NCBI GenBank assembly: GCA_002422225.1
Contig: DITX01000172.1
Span: forward strand, 1 to 7,684
DNA length: 7,684 bases
Origin: Gammaproteobacteria bacterium UBA6173
Lineage (GTDB): Bacteria; Pseudomonadota; Gammaproteobacteria; Pseudomonadales; Pseudohongiellaceae
Direction: 5' to 3'
Shown here: positions 1-6,014 of the stretch, piece after piece
Layout: every line of letters starts with the position of its first letter
Position numbering within the stretch: position 1 is the stretch's first letter
The notes under the pieces: model-generated
The model's input: only the letters and a program-made list of their open reading frames with translations
The model's database searches: none
What the model was told of the DNA's origin: nothing
Position numbers and translations under genes: made by a program

Positions 1-436
1 TGGCTTCGTTACCCTCGCCATCTGCACCGTGACAGGCGGCACAGGCTTGATACAGTGTACGACCTCTGGCGCTATCGCCACCGGTCAAGGTAATCTCTGC
101 GGGTTTATACTCCCAAGTTTCAGCCCAGTTCAGCACATCCTGAATGCTGGCGTCACTGAGAATGGCTGCCATGGGTTGCATTTCTTTGCCGGTCAAATCT
201 TCCGGATGTGTGCCGCGCAGGCCGTCCCTGAAAATTTCCAGTTGTCGTTGTAAGTACCAACGCTCCATACCGGCCAGCCGGGGAGCATCTATTCCAATGT
301 TGCCTTGGCCATCAGTGCCGTGGCACGTCAGACAGAACCGGTCACTGACTTCCACGCCGTCTACGGTAGCGGCCTGCGATGTTGTACACAGTGCGGCACC
401 CAGCGCCAGATTTAACCAGAATCCTGCTTTTTTCAT
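1..436 (-). CDS. Diheme cytochrome c (c4-like), exported, 3' end outside window
   Basis: This is the N-terminal 145 residues of a periplasmic electron-transfer cytochrome c, read on the minus strand and cut by the left edge of the window. A signal peptide covers about residues 1-22 (MKKAGFWLN start, hydrophobic core, likely cut near SQA/A). The first heme site is CLTCH at residues 35-39, followed by GTDGQGN. A MQPMA segment at 86-90 is the usual place for the axial methionine (M89). A second heme site, CAACH at 132-136, is followed by GADGEGN. Two class I cytochrome units in tandem are typical of the cytochrome c4 family, which carries electrons to terminal oxidases or from periplasmic dehydrogenases. 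The ATG at 436-434 has an AAAGG ribosome site about nine bases upstream. The gene is transcribed away from the receptor remnant, and a strong terminator lies between them. The redox partner cannot be told from this window. Confidence 0.9.
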   Translation of the reverse strand, partial: MKKAGFWLNLALGAALCTTSQAATVDGVEVSDRFCLTCHGTDGQGNIGIDAPRLAGMERWYLQRQLEIFRDGLRGTHPEDLTGKEMQPMAAILSDASIQDVLNWAETWEYKPAEITLTGGDSARGRTLYQACAACHGADGEGNEA

Positions 437-515
437 ACCAGAAAACCTTTGATTTTGATTGAACAAAAATACGTGTTCACTTGCAGTTTGTACGACAAGA
501 ACCATCTTTTGTAAA

Positions 516-546
516 AGGAGGGGCGAAAACTACTTTCGCCCCTCCT
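516..546 (-). terminator. Strong Rho-independent terminator
   Basis: A perfect 13-bp stem (516-528 paired with 534-546, core GGAGGGGCGAAA) closes a five-base loop. On the minus strand it is followed by TTTTAC, so it would end minus-strand transcription coming from the receptor remnant at 580. On the plus strand the stem is followed by AATAAG, a poor U-tract. It sits 34 bases after the remnant's stop codon, where the receptor gene's own terminator is expected, and it also insulates the cytochrome gene. Confidence 0.85.
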
Positions 547-579
547 AATAAGAAACTCCCAAAAAAGTTAGAAGTTTAC

Positions 580-855
580 TTATACCCGCGAGTACAAGAA
601 CCGACCATTAGGGCTGGAGGCACCAGATGTAATATATTTATTACTATTGGTGCTATTGAAGTCAACGGGACGAACCTGTTCTGGGGCCGTATTGTACAAG
701 TTGTCAGCGCCGAGAATGAAGGTGTAGCGTTCGCCATAACTATAAGCCACTTCAGTTCCAAAAATAGTCTTGGCTCCTACGTCGTAATCGCGGCTTGGAT
801 CAGCGATTATGAGAACATGGGTTCGCGAAAGTCCTCCCTGAAACCTTCTTAATAC
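580..855 (-). pseudogene. 3' remnant of a TonB-dependent outer-membrane receptor
   Basis: The minus-strand reading frame ending at the TAA in 580-582 encodes about 91 residues. From roughly residue 20 they resemble the last strands of a TonB-dependent receptor barrel: DYDVGAKTIFGTEVAYSYGE, then RYTFILGADNLYN, then SPNGRFLYSRV. The 'LGADNLYN' segment matches the LGxxNLFD motif common near the C-terminus of this family. No start codon with a ribosome site precedes it, and the roughly 700 upstream residues of plug and barrel are absent. Erosion marks are visible. A neighbouring frame reads EGFREDFREPMFS (848-810), which looks like the preceding strand but is flanked by stops. The family's usual terminal phenylalanine appears four codons past the stop (V-stop-VNF-stop). 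Intact receptors of this family import siderophores, vitamins or oligomers across the outer membrane. The receptor assignment rests on pattern memory, not an alignment. Confidence 0.72.
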
Positions 856-1037
856 CTACTAAATCGTCCTGAGGGGCAAGTAATTCGCGAGGTCTGTTCA
901 TTTTGACTGAACAGCATGCCCGGTTGTTGCATGGTCAGGGGCAGCATAACTAAGCTTATTCAGCATTAGAACAGTAAGGGTTTGATCTGGCACATGATTG
1001 TGTCTTTTAAAGCCAAAAGTCACAAAGACAGCAAATT
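856..1037. other. Unassigned spacer downstream of the regulator gene
   Basis: No supported gene lies here. A 32-codon minus-strand frame (947-849) has no ribosome site. Its end, GRFSRY, could be a scrap of the decayed receptor running into the remnant at 855, but the match is too short to claim. The only clear structure is the inverted repeat at 894-914. Confidence 0.4.
894..914. repeat. 7-bp perfect inverted repeat
   Basis: CTGTTCA (894-900) and TGAACAG (908-914) are perfect inverted copies separated by seven bases (TTTTGAC). There is no U-tract after it on either strand, so it is not an intrinsic terminator. It could be a dyad operator or a small stem-loop, and it lies in otherwise unassigned DNA between the regulator's stop and the receptor remnant. 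Confidence 0.45.
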
Positions 1038-1051
1038 AACCCGTCAGGGTT
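1034..1051 (-). terminator. Weak putative terminator of the regulator gene
   Basis: On the minus strand AACCC-TGAC-GGGTT forms a five-bp stem with a four-base loop (1038-1042 and 1047-1051), followed by AATTT. It overlaps the regulator's TAA stop by one base. The stem is short and the U-tract poor, so it may only attenuate transcription. Confidence 0.3.
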
Positions 1052-3177
1052 TAGTGAATTCGATTGGCGCTTAGCGTAGATGCGTGGCTGAGTCGTTGCA
1101 TCTTTTGGTGATTAAACTCAGCCCATTGTTGCTCAGACCACAGGTTGTTGTTTTTCATGAACACACCTCTATCGTAGGCATCACGTGATTGGCGGCTCAG
1201 GCTGACACCGGTCATCTGCTCCATCTGCATAACGCCTTCCATCAGACGATGTTGCCAGCTGACCCCGGCACCTAGCGCTTCCAGCAAACCGTGGTAATCG
1301 GGTGACTCAAGCACGTTGTTGGGGAAATATTTTTCAGCGGAATGTGTCACATTAAACAGTCTGCGCAACTGTTCGGGTTCAAGGTTTTGCCAGTAGGAAA
1401 TTCCGCGGTCGATATCGCCAACCATAAAAGACAGCATGCCGTTATTGTAAAAAAAGTCAGGATGATCTTTTAATGCCGCCAGAAATTCATCCGAACCTGG
1501 CTTAATATCACCAGCCAGAAAGCTCATGATAACTTCTGTGTAATGCTCCAAGATACCTTCAACATCAACTTCACGCTGTTGATTTAAGTAGATTTGTGCC
1601 TGCCTGAAATCGCCCAGCATGGCGAGATTTACCGCAACAGAACCGAGAAAGCTGACGTGAAAGGGGCGGTTTTGCAGTTGATTCTTACGCGCCTGAATGG
1701 CCTCAGAGGGGGGCAGCACATTGATGCGATAGCTCCACACCTCGTCGGGTGAAATTTCATACGGACCCGCCTCAGATGCAAGATTCAGGAAGTCAGCAGC
1801 TTCTTTGTACATCCGCGCGCCAATCAGCAGCAGCGCATAGTGCGCCATTGCAAAGTGTGGTGGATTGCCCGACATGATCTGTTCTCGCAGTTGTATCTCT
1901 TGTTGAATATAGCTTGAGCCTCGCATACGCAGTTTGATGGCTTGAATTGAATCCAGAATAGGACTGTCTGGTTCTATTCTTGAAACTTCGCGGTGTACAT
2001 ACAGCACCAACTCGTACATCTGATTGATTTTTGCAGTGCCACTGTAGACCGCCAGATTATTCGCTGCGGTAGCAAGCCCGTGGTATGCGTTCATAAAATT
2101 CGGATCAAGCTCAATGGCCGCCATGTGATAACTGATCGCGCGCTCCCAGTCAGCTGGATTAAACTGATTATTGTAGAACTCACCACGCAAAAAACGCTCG
2201 TAAGCAAGCGGATTGGTGGTACCCCAGCCCAGCATTTCGGAGCGCTCAACATCATTGAGATAGATACTCAGCGCACTTACGACATTACTGACAATCTGAT
2301 CTTGTACCGCAAAGATGTCATTCATTGGGAGGTCAAACTGGTCTGAATATTCGCGTAACCCATCACCTGCACGAACCAACTGCACGATAACACGCAATCT
2401 GCCGTCTGCTGTCATCACGCTGCCCTGAAGCACATGGTCAGCATCTCGCAAAAAATTACGATCCAGATTACTGCTGGCGTTCAATGTCTTGGAAGCGCTG
2501 GCGGCGGGCAGCACCTGAAGATGACTAATTTTACCCAGTCCGTTTATCAAAGAATCCCTAATGCCTTCGGCAAGAATTTGATTTTCATCAGTAAAATCCC
2601 GCGACTCAAAGGGCAGCACCGCCAACTTTACCACACCTTCAGCGTCTGGCCTGCTGTCAGCTGTGCGCCATAATAAAGGTATGAGTATGACCAGCGCGCA
2701 CAAGACTGCAGCCACCAGAGCGCGACGCAACCAGGAGTCAGCCGGAGAGTTGACCGACATTCTGTGCGCATCAACCACCGCATCAAGTGCAACAATCTCA
2801 GGGATGTGCTCTGGTTTCGCGGCGGGTGTTACTGCAACCTGACCAAGTTCAGCGATCAGGGTATAGCCGCGTTTGGGCACAGTTTTGATATAGTCGGGGT
2901 GGTGAGCGTCATCTTCCAATGCGCTGCGAAGCTCTGCGATTGCTTTGTGTACGGCGTGATCGGAGGCGATTGGCGAGCGCCATATGGTATCCAGAAAGTC
3001 GGCCGGACTGACTACACTACCGGCATTGGCAATCAACAACCGAAGCACATCCATGCTGCGTGGTGTGATCTTGATTTCCCGATCTTCTTGCGAAATGGTA
3101 CAAGCGGCAGGACTCACGATCCATGCGCCAACTTTTATCGGGCTGTTATCAAGTTTAATCGCTGTGTTTTCTGTCAT
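1051..3177 (-). CDS. CadC-like membrane regulator: winged helix, membrane helix, TolB-like, TPR region
   Basis: The 708-residue protein is a predicted one-component membrane transcription regulator. Residues about 15-110 form an OmpR/CadC-type winged helix: ITPRSMDVLRLLI, then a recognition helix around DHAVHKAIAELRSALEDD (73-90), then the hallmark YIKTVPKRGYTLIA (96-109) of the C-terminal wing. A linker leads to one membrane helix at about 153-170 (ALVAAVLCALVILIPLLW). The following part begins KLAVLPFESRDF (184 on) and includes VLQGSV and DIFAVQDQI, the TolB-like segment seen in CadC/adenylate-cyclase-type regulators. From about 310 to the end it is helical with TPR-like repeats, for example NPADWERAISYHMAAIELDP. 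The C-terminal part should be periplasmic and sense a signal or bind a partner. I chose the ATG at 3177-3175. A TTG at 3222 would add 15 residues but lacks a ribosome site; the ATG's own site is also weak. The gene diverges from the oxidase at 3559, which may be its target. The ligand is unknown. Confidence 0.88.
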   Translation of the reverse strand: MTENTAIKLDNSPIKVGAWIVSPAACTISQEDREIKITPRSMDVLRLLIANAGSVVSPADFLDTIWRSPIASDHAVHKAIAELRSALEDDAHHPDYIKTVPKRGYTLIAELGQVAVTPAAKPEHIPEIVALDAVVDAHRMSVNSPADSWLRRALVAAVLCALVILIPLLWRTADSRPDAEGVVKLAVLPFESRDFTDENQILAEGIRDSLINGLGKISHLQVLPAASASKTLNASSNLDRNFLRDADHVLQGSVMTADGRLRVIVQLVRAGDGLREYSDQFDLPMNDIFAVQDQIVSNVVSALSIYLNDVERSEMLGWGTTNPLAYERFLRGEFYNNQFNPADWERAISYHMAAIELDPNFMNAYHGLATAANNLAVYSGTAKINQMYELVLYVHREVSRIEPDSPILDSIQAIKLRMRGSSYIQQEIQLREQIMSGNPPHFAMAHYALLLIGARMYKEAADFLNLASEAGPYEISPDEVWSYRINVLPPSEAIQARKNQLQNRPFHVSFLGSVAVNLAMLGDFRQAQIYLNQQREVDVEGILEHYTEVIMSFLAGDIKPGSDEFLAALKDHPDFFYNNGMLSFMVGDIDRGISYWQNLEPEQLRRLFNVTHSAEKYFPNNVLESPDYHGLLEALGAGVSWQHRLMEGVMQMEQMTGVSLSRQSRDAYDRGVFMKNNNLWSEQQWAEFNHQKMQRLSHASTLSANRIH

Positions 3178-3429
3178 GTCGGTGATTTCTTGTTGCAGAT
3201 ATGCAAATAAAAACCCTCCCAAAGGTCAAGCGGAATGCGGCTTTTTCTCGATCGGACATACGAGATCGATGAATAAATCCAAATCAGGTACGAATCTCGC
3301 ATGCAAAAAGAAGGCCAGTCGTTTTTACCGTTTTTCGGTGCTATCCGTCAGGAGCATGGGATTTTTGGCGCTATGCTGGTGCCTGCCGGCAAGTGACGCA
3401 CCATTAAAGTGCCACGCTCAGCATGTGTT

Positions 3430-3458
3430 TTGATGTATTAGTAGGTTTCGGGGATATT
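3430..3458 (+). promoter_or_regulatory. Possible sigma-70 promoter for the oxidase gene
   Basis: TTGATG (3430-3435) and GATATT (3453-3458) are each four of six matches to the -35 and -10 consensus, separated by 17 bases. This would start transcription near 3465, leaving a leader of about 95 bases that carries the palindrome at 3499-3508. The match is modest and could be chance. Confidence 0.28.
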
Positions 3459-3498
3459 TCCGGCAGGACTTTTTTGCTGCATCTGGTCAATAATGGCA

Positions 3499-3508
3499 GC
3501 TCATGAGC
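3499..3508. repeat. Perfect 10-bp palindrome, candidate operator
   Basis: GCTCATGAGC is fully self-complementary and ends 50 bases before the oxidase ATG. It lies between the two copies of TCCGGCAG. A dimeric regulator could bind here, but a 10-bp palindrome can also arise by chance. Confidence 0.35.
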
Positions 3509-3558
3509 AGTCCGGCAGCCTGATCCGGTTTATTAAGAAATTGTGATTGCAGAGGATT

Positions 3559-5130
3559 ATGTCCGTGTCAAAACCAGTTACCCGTCGTGAATTTCTCAAT
3601 TTGATAGCCGCTACAGGCGGAACCGCGGCTGTATTGGGCGTTGGCGGGGCTTTGGGTCTTATCCCTGTCAGCACTGTAGCCAGTGTGCCTGCTCTGATGC
3701 CTTTGGCTGGGCAGCAACGCAGAATTGTCATACTGGGCGGAGGCATTTCGGGATTGACCGCGGCATACGAACTGACCAAAGCAGGTTACGACTGCACGGT
3801 TCTGGAGTCATCACATCGCTGCGGCGGCCGTGTGATGACAGTACGCCACGGTGCATTGATTGACGAAATCGGTAATCCACAAGTCTGTAAGTTTGATGAT
3901 GAGCCGCACCTTTATTTTAACTGTGGTGCTGCGCGCATCCCGAGCTCACACAAGAACGTGTTGCACTACTGTAAAGAACTTCAGGTGCCACTCGAGTTAT
4001 TTATCAACGAAAACAAACACGCATTGGTGCACGACACGGGTTTTAACGGTGGCAAGCCGATGCGCAATATTGACATCAGCACCAACCTCAAAGGTTTTAT
4101 GGCAGAGCTGATGTTTAAAGGCTTTAACAATGCTGAACTGGATGAGCCATTTACTGAAGCAGAAGCGGAAAAGATGCTGGCTACCATCCGCATGTTTGGC
4201 GATCTTGATGCGACTGGCAGATATACCGGCAGTATGCGCAATGGCGCTGCGTCGGGTGGCTTCATCGATGAGCCTGTGCAAAAAGAAATGATCAAGGTTC
4301 GGGACCTTTTGAAAGCCAACCTTGGTGCCTTGCGCTCAGTATTGACTGAAAATGAGGGCGAAACCGCCCCAATGCTGATGCAGCCCATTGGGGGTATGGA
4401 CCAGATTATTGCGGGATTTGTGCGGCAGCTGAAAAGCAAGATCGAGTATCACGCGATGGTGATGGCTGTGCATGATCATGGTGACAGTATCGACGTCACC
4501 TACGACCAGGATGGCCATCGCCACACCATCAAAGCTGACTTCGTCTTTAACTGCATCCCATCGCACCTGATGGTCGGCATCGAAGCAAACTTCCCGGCAG
4601 AATATCGCGCTGCGATGAAAGTCATCCGACGCGGTGTAGCCTATAAAGGTGCTTTCCAGATGAAAGAACGTTTCTGGGAAAACGAGGAAATCTACGGCGG
4701 CATTACCTGGACCAATCAACCCATTCGACAGATCTGGTATCCGTTCCACGGATTGCTGCGTCAGAAAGGTGTGATGCTGGCCGCTTATGACTACGGCAAT
4801 GGTATGGAATTCACCCGCATGACCCAGGAAGAACGTATTGAAGCGATGCTCGCCCAAGGGGAGAAAATCCATCCACAATACCGCGCCATGGCAGAACATG
4901 GTGTCACCATTGCCTGGCACCGCATGAACCACATGCTGGGTTGTTCAGCGCGTTGGGGTGCGTCCACGCCTGAGAATGAGCGGCACTACAACACCTTGCA
5001 GCAGCCTAGCGGCCGCCACTACATGATCGGAGACCAGATCAGCAAGAAGTCTGCCTGGATGGAAAGCGCGATCCTATCTGCACACTGGGCGATTGCGCAC
5101 ATGGATCAACGGGTGCGCGCAGAAGTATAA
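3559..5130 (+). CDS. Tat-exported FAD-dependent amine / L-amino-acid oxidase
   Basis: This 523-residue flavoprotein of the amine oxidase family should oxidise an amine or amino acid with release of ammonia and hydrogen peroxide, probably in the periplasm. The N-terminus is a twin-arginine signal: TRREFLN at 8-14, then a hydrophobic stretch to about 46. The FAD Rossmann motif follows as VILGGGISGLTAAYEL (57-72; G60, G62, G65), with E83 at the ribose-binding position and the GGR motif at 89-91. A segment FNCGAARIPSSHKNVLHY (120-137) resembles the GxMRxP...H region of L-amino-acid oxidases, where the arginine (here R126) binds the substrate carboxylate. The C-terminal flavin segment is YMIGDQISKKSAWMESA (488-504). 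Length is normal for the family. The ATG at 3559 has AGAGG only three bases upstream. A GTG at 3565 would have better spacing, and a TTG at 3547 is less likely; all keep the Tat motif. It diverges from the CadC-like regulator. The exact substrate is not readable. Confidence 0.88.
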   Translation: MSVSKPVTRREFLNLIAATGGTAAVLGVGGALGLIPVSTVASVPALMPLAGQQRRIVILGGGISGLTAAYELTKAGYDCTVLESSHRCGGRVMTVRHGALIDEIGNPQVCKFDDEPHLYFNCGAARIPSSHKNVLHYCKELQVPLELFINENKHALVHDTGFNGGKPMRNIDISTNLKGFMAELMFKGFNNAELDEPFTEAEAEKMLATIRMFGDLDATGRYTGSMRNGAASGGFIDEPVQKEMIKVRDLLKANLGALRSVLTENEGETAPMLMQPIGGMDQIIAGFVRQLKSKIEYHAMVMAVHDHGDSIDVTYDQDGHRHTIKADFVFNCIPSHLMVGIEANFPAEYRAAMKVIRRGVAYKGAFQMKERFWENEEIYGGITWTNQPIRQIWYPFHGLLRQKGVMLAAYDYGNGMEFTRMTQEERIEAMLAQGEKIHPQYRAMAEHGVTIAWHRMNHMLGCSARWGASTPENERHYNTLQQPSGRHYMIGDQISKKSAWMESAILSAHWAIAHMDQRVRAEV

Positions 5131-5172
5131 GATCAGGATTTTATGACGTTGCTGTAAACATAGTTCCTCTTG

Positions 5173-5224
5173 ATGGGTATTTTTCGGGGTCGTTCGGACA
5201 AAAATCCGACCGGCCCATTTTTTT
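5173..5224 (+). terminator. Probable terminator after the oxidase gene
   Basis: ATGGG (5173-5177) pairs with CCCAT (5214-5218), enclosing an imperfect inner hairpin (for example TCGGA with TCCGA near 5194-5208), and a run of seven T residues follows (5218-5224). It begins 42 bases after the oxidase stop codon and separates that gene from the FNR-controlled gene downstream. Confidence 0.55.
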
Positions 5225-5280
5225 GCAGAGATTTTTTGCAGCATTGATAAACGCCTGCCTCTACACAGGATGAGTGCACT

Positions 5281-5294
5281 TTGATCTGAATCAA
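5281..5294 (+). promoter_or_regulatory. Perfect FNR/Anr-type binding site
   Basis: TTGATCTGAATCAA matches the FNR/Anr consensus TTGAT-N4-ATCAA in all ten conserved positions. FNR and Anr are oxygen-sensing iron-sulfur regulators of the CRP family that switch genes on or off when oxygen is low. The site centre (5287.5) lies about 40 bases before the start predicted from the -10 candidate TAATAT (5316-5321). That is the class II position from which FNR normally activates transcription. Sites of related CRP/FNR members such as Dnr look alike, so the exact factor is not fixed. Confidence 0.8.
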
Positions 5295-5315
5295 AACCTT
5301 TCGTAAAGGCTGATT

Positions 5316-5321
5316 TAATAT
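5316..5321 (+). promoter_or_regulatory. Candidate -10 element of the FNR-dependent promoter
   Basis: TAATAT, or the overlapping TTTAAT (5314-5319) preceded by TGA like an extended -10, lies about 30 bases after the FNR-site centre. The predicted start is near 5326-5328, giving a leader of about 55 bases. There is no good -35 hexamer, as expected for an activator-dependent class II promoter. Confidence 0.5.
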
Positions 5322-5382
5322 TGCTCGGTGGCAGTACAACGCATCACGCACCATCAGTTTTGCAAAAGGAACCGAGGCAACC

Positions 5383-5787
5383 ATGATTACAAAAACACGT
5401 TTTACAAAATTTCTTGGCATTAGTGGCTTGGCAGCAGGCTTATTGTTTGCCGGCCAGTCAGCATTCGCACAAATTGATGGCGTCTACAAATCGGATCAAG
5501 GCGATAATTGTGAGCTGACTATTACTGCAATCAATATTCCTGCCCCCAAATTTGCAGAAGCCTACTGGCGTATCGAATCGCGCGGCGTTGCCGCCTGCAT
5601 GTGGGATGGAGTAGGCATTTCAATGTCCACAAACCTTGCTGGATCGTACATCACGCTCCCGCCGGTTCATAATCGTGTGTACTTTAACGTGAAGTGGATG
5701 TTTGGCCCAAGCAGTCCCAAAATCGAGATGGTCCAGCGCAATGAGGCTGGCGAACAAATTATTGCTGTCACTTATACCCGTCAGTAA
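5383..5787 (+). CDS. Small exported protein of unknown function
   Basis: I do not recognise this 134-residue protein. It has a clear Sec signal peptide: basic start MITKTRFTKF, hydrophobic core at 11-24, and a cut expected after AFA (27-29), leaving about 105 mature residues. The mature part has just two cysteines, C43 and C72, which could form one disulfide in the periplasm. It is rich in alternating beta-strand-like stretches and aromatics (YWRIES, CMWDG, YFNVKWMF) and has no membrane segment, lipobox, CXXCH or other catalytic motif, so a small beta-sandwich or barrel that binds something is the most I would infer. The ATG has GAGG five bases upstream. It sits alone between two terminators, behind a perfect FNR/Anr site, so expression is probably tied to low oxygen. 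Confidence 0.85.
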   Translation: MITKTRFTKFLGISGLAAGLLFAGQSAFAQIDGVYKSDQGDNCELTITAINIPAPKFAEAYWRIESRGVAACMWDGVGISMSTNLAGSYITLPPVHNRVYFNVKWMFGPSSPKIEMVQRNEAGEQIIAVTYTRQ

Positions 5788-5804
5788 GGTATCGGTAGTT
5801 CCAA

Positions 5805-5863
5805 ACGCGCAGCGGGCAGGGACCTCATCCCGCAGTTCCACGTCCTGTTGCGCGTCCTTTTTT
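5805..5863 (+). terminator. Rho-independent terminator after the small exported gene
   Basis: ACGCGCA (5805-5811) pairs perfectly with TGCGCGT (5849-5855). Inside it a second stem, GCGGG (5812-5816) with CCCGC (5829-5833), is also perfect. CC and six T residues follow (5858-5863). The structure starts 17 bases after the stop codon and implies that the acyl-CoA synthetase downstream has its own promoter. Confidence 0.75.
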
Positions 5864-5920
5864 ACTTCTGTGTTTTGAATCCCCAGTCCTAAAAATATCC
5901 ACAAACGTCGAGTCTTGTTC

Positions 5921-5948
5921 TTGGCAAGCTGAATCCATTCACTATCTG
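5921..5948 (+). promoter_or_regulatory. Weak candidate promoter for the acyl-CoA synthetase
   Basis: TTGGCA (5921-5926) matches the -35 consensus in five of six positions. TATCTG (5943-5948), 16 bases later, is a poor -10. A promoter is expected between the terminator at 5863 and the start codon at 6015, but this assignment is weak. A five-bp hairpin (AGTTC 5980-5984 with GAACT 5992-5996) lies just before the ribosome site. Confidence 0.22.
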
Positions 5949-6014
5949 TTGAACTGTTCTTGTAGCTGGTTTAGTCTTCAGTTCCTTCGAAGAACTATGT
6001 CAGGAGCAGAATAA

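Larger units (their letters stand above)
3178..3558. promoter_or_regulatory. Divergent control region between regulator and oxidase
   Basis: This 381-bp stretch separates two divergent genes and must hold both promoters. It contains a 10-bp palindrome (3499-3508), a direct repeat TCCGGCAG (3459-3466 and 3511-3518), and an inverted repeat TCGATC/GATCGA with a 10-base spacer (3248-3253, 3264-3269). A 54-codon plus-strand frame (3269-3433) has no convincing ribosome site and is not called as a gene. The region is long for a simple divergent promoter, consistent with regulator binding sites, but none is recognised with certainty. Confidence 0.5.

Noticed and set aside
459..472. Possible FNR-like half site (ATCAA on the minus strand) before the cytochrome gene
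   Set aside because: Only the ATCAA half matches; the partner half has three mismatches, so it does not meet the standard set by the perfect site at 5281.
481..852. 123-codon plus-strand open frame
   Set aside because: It is the antisense of the TonB-dependent receptor remnant and also runs through the terminator hairpin; it has no ATG start or ribosome site, and its sequence resembles no protein.
849..947. 32-codon minus-strand frame before the receptor remnant
   Set aside because: It lacks a ribosome site and resembles no small protein family. Its last residues may belong to the decayed receptor, but this is too short to call.
3178..3222. 15-residue N-terminal extension of the regulator from a TTG start
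   Set aside because: No ribosome site precedes the TTG, and the added residues lie before the conserved winged-helix domain. The ATG at 3177 is preferred although its own ribosome site is weak.
3269..3433. 54-codon plus-strand frame in the divergent region with a hydrophobic stretch like a signal peptide
   Set aside because: There is no convincing ribosome site, it ends shortly after the hydrophobic part, and it lies where promoters are expected. Chance is the simpler explanation.
4336..4932. Long minus-strand open frame of 198 codons inside the oxidase gene
   Set aside because: It is a shadow of the oxidase reading frame, which has clear family motifs throughout.
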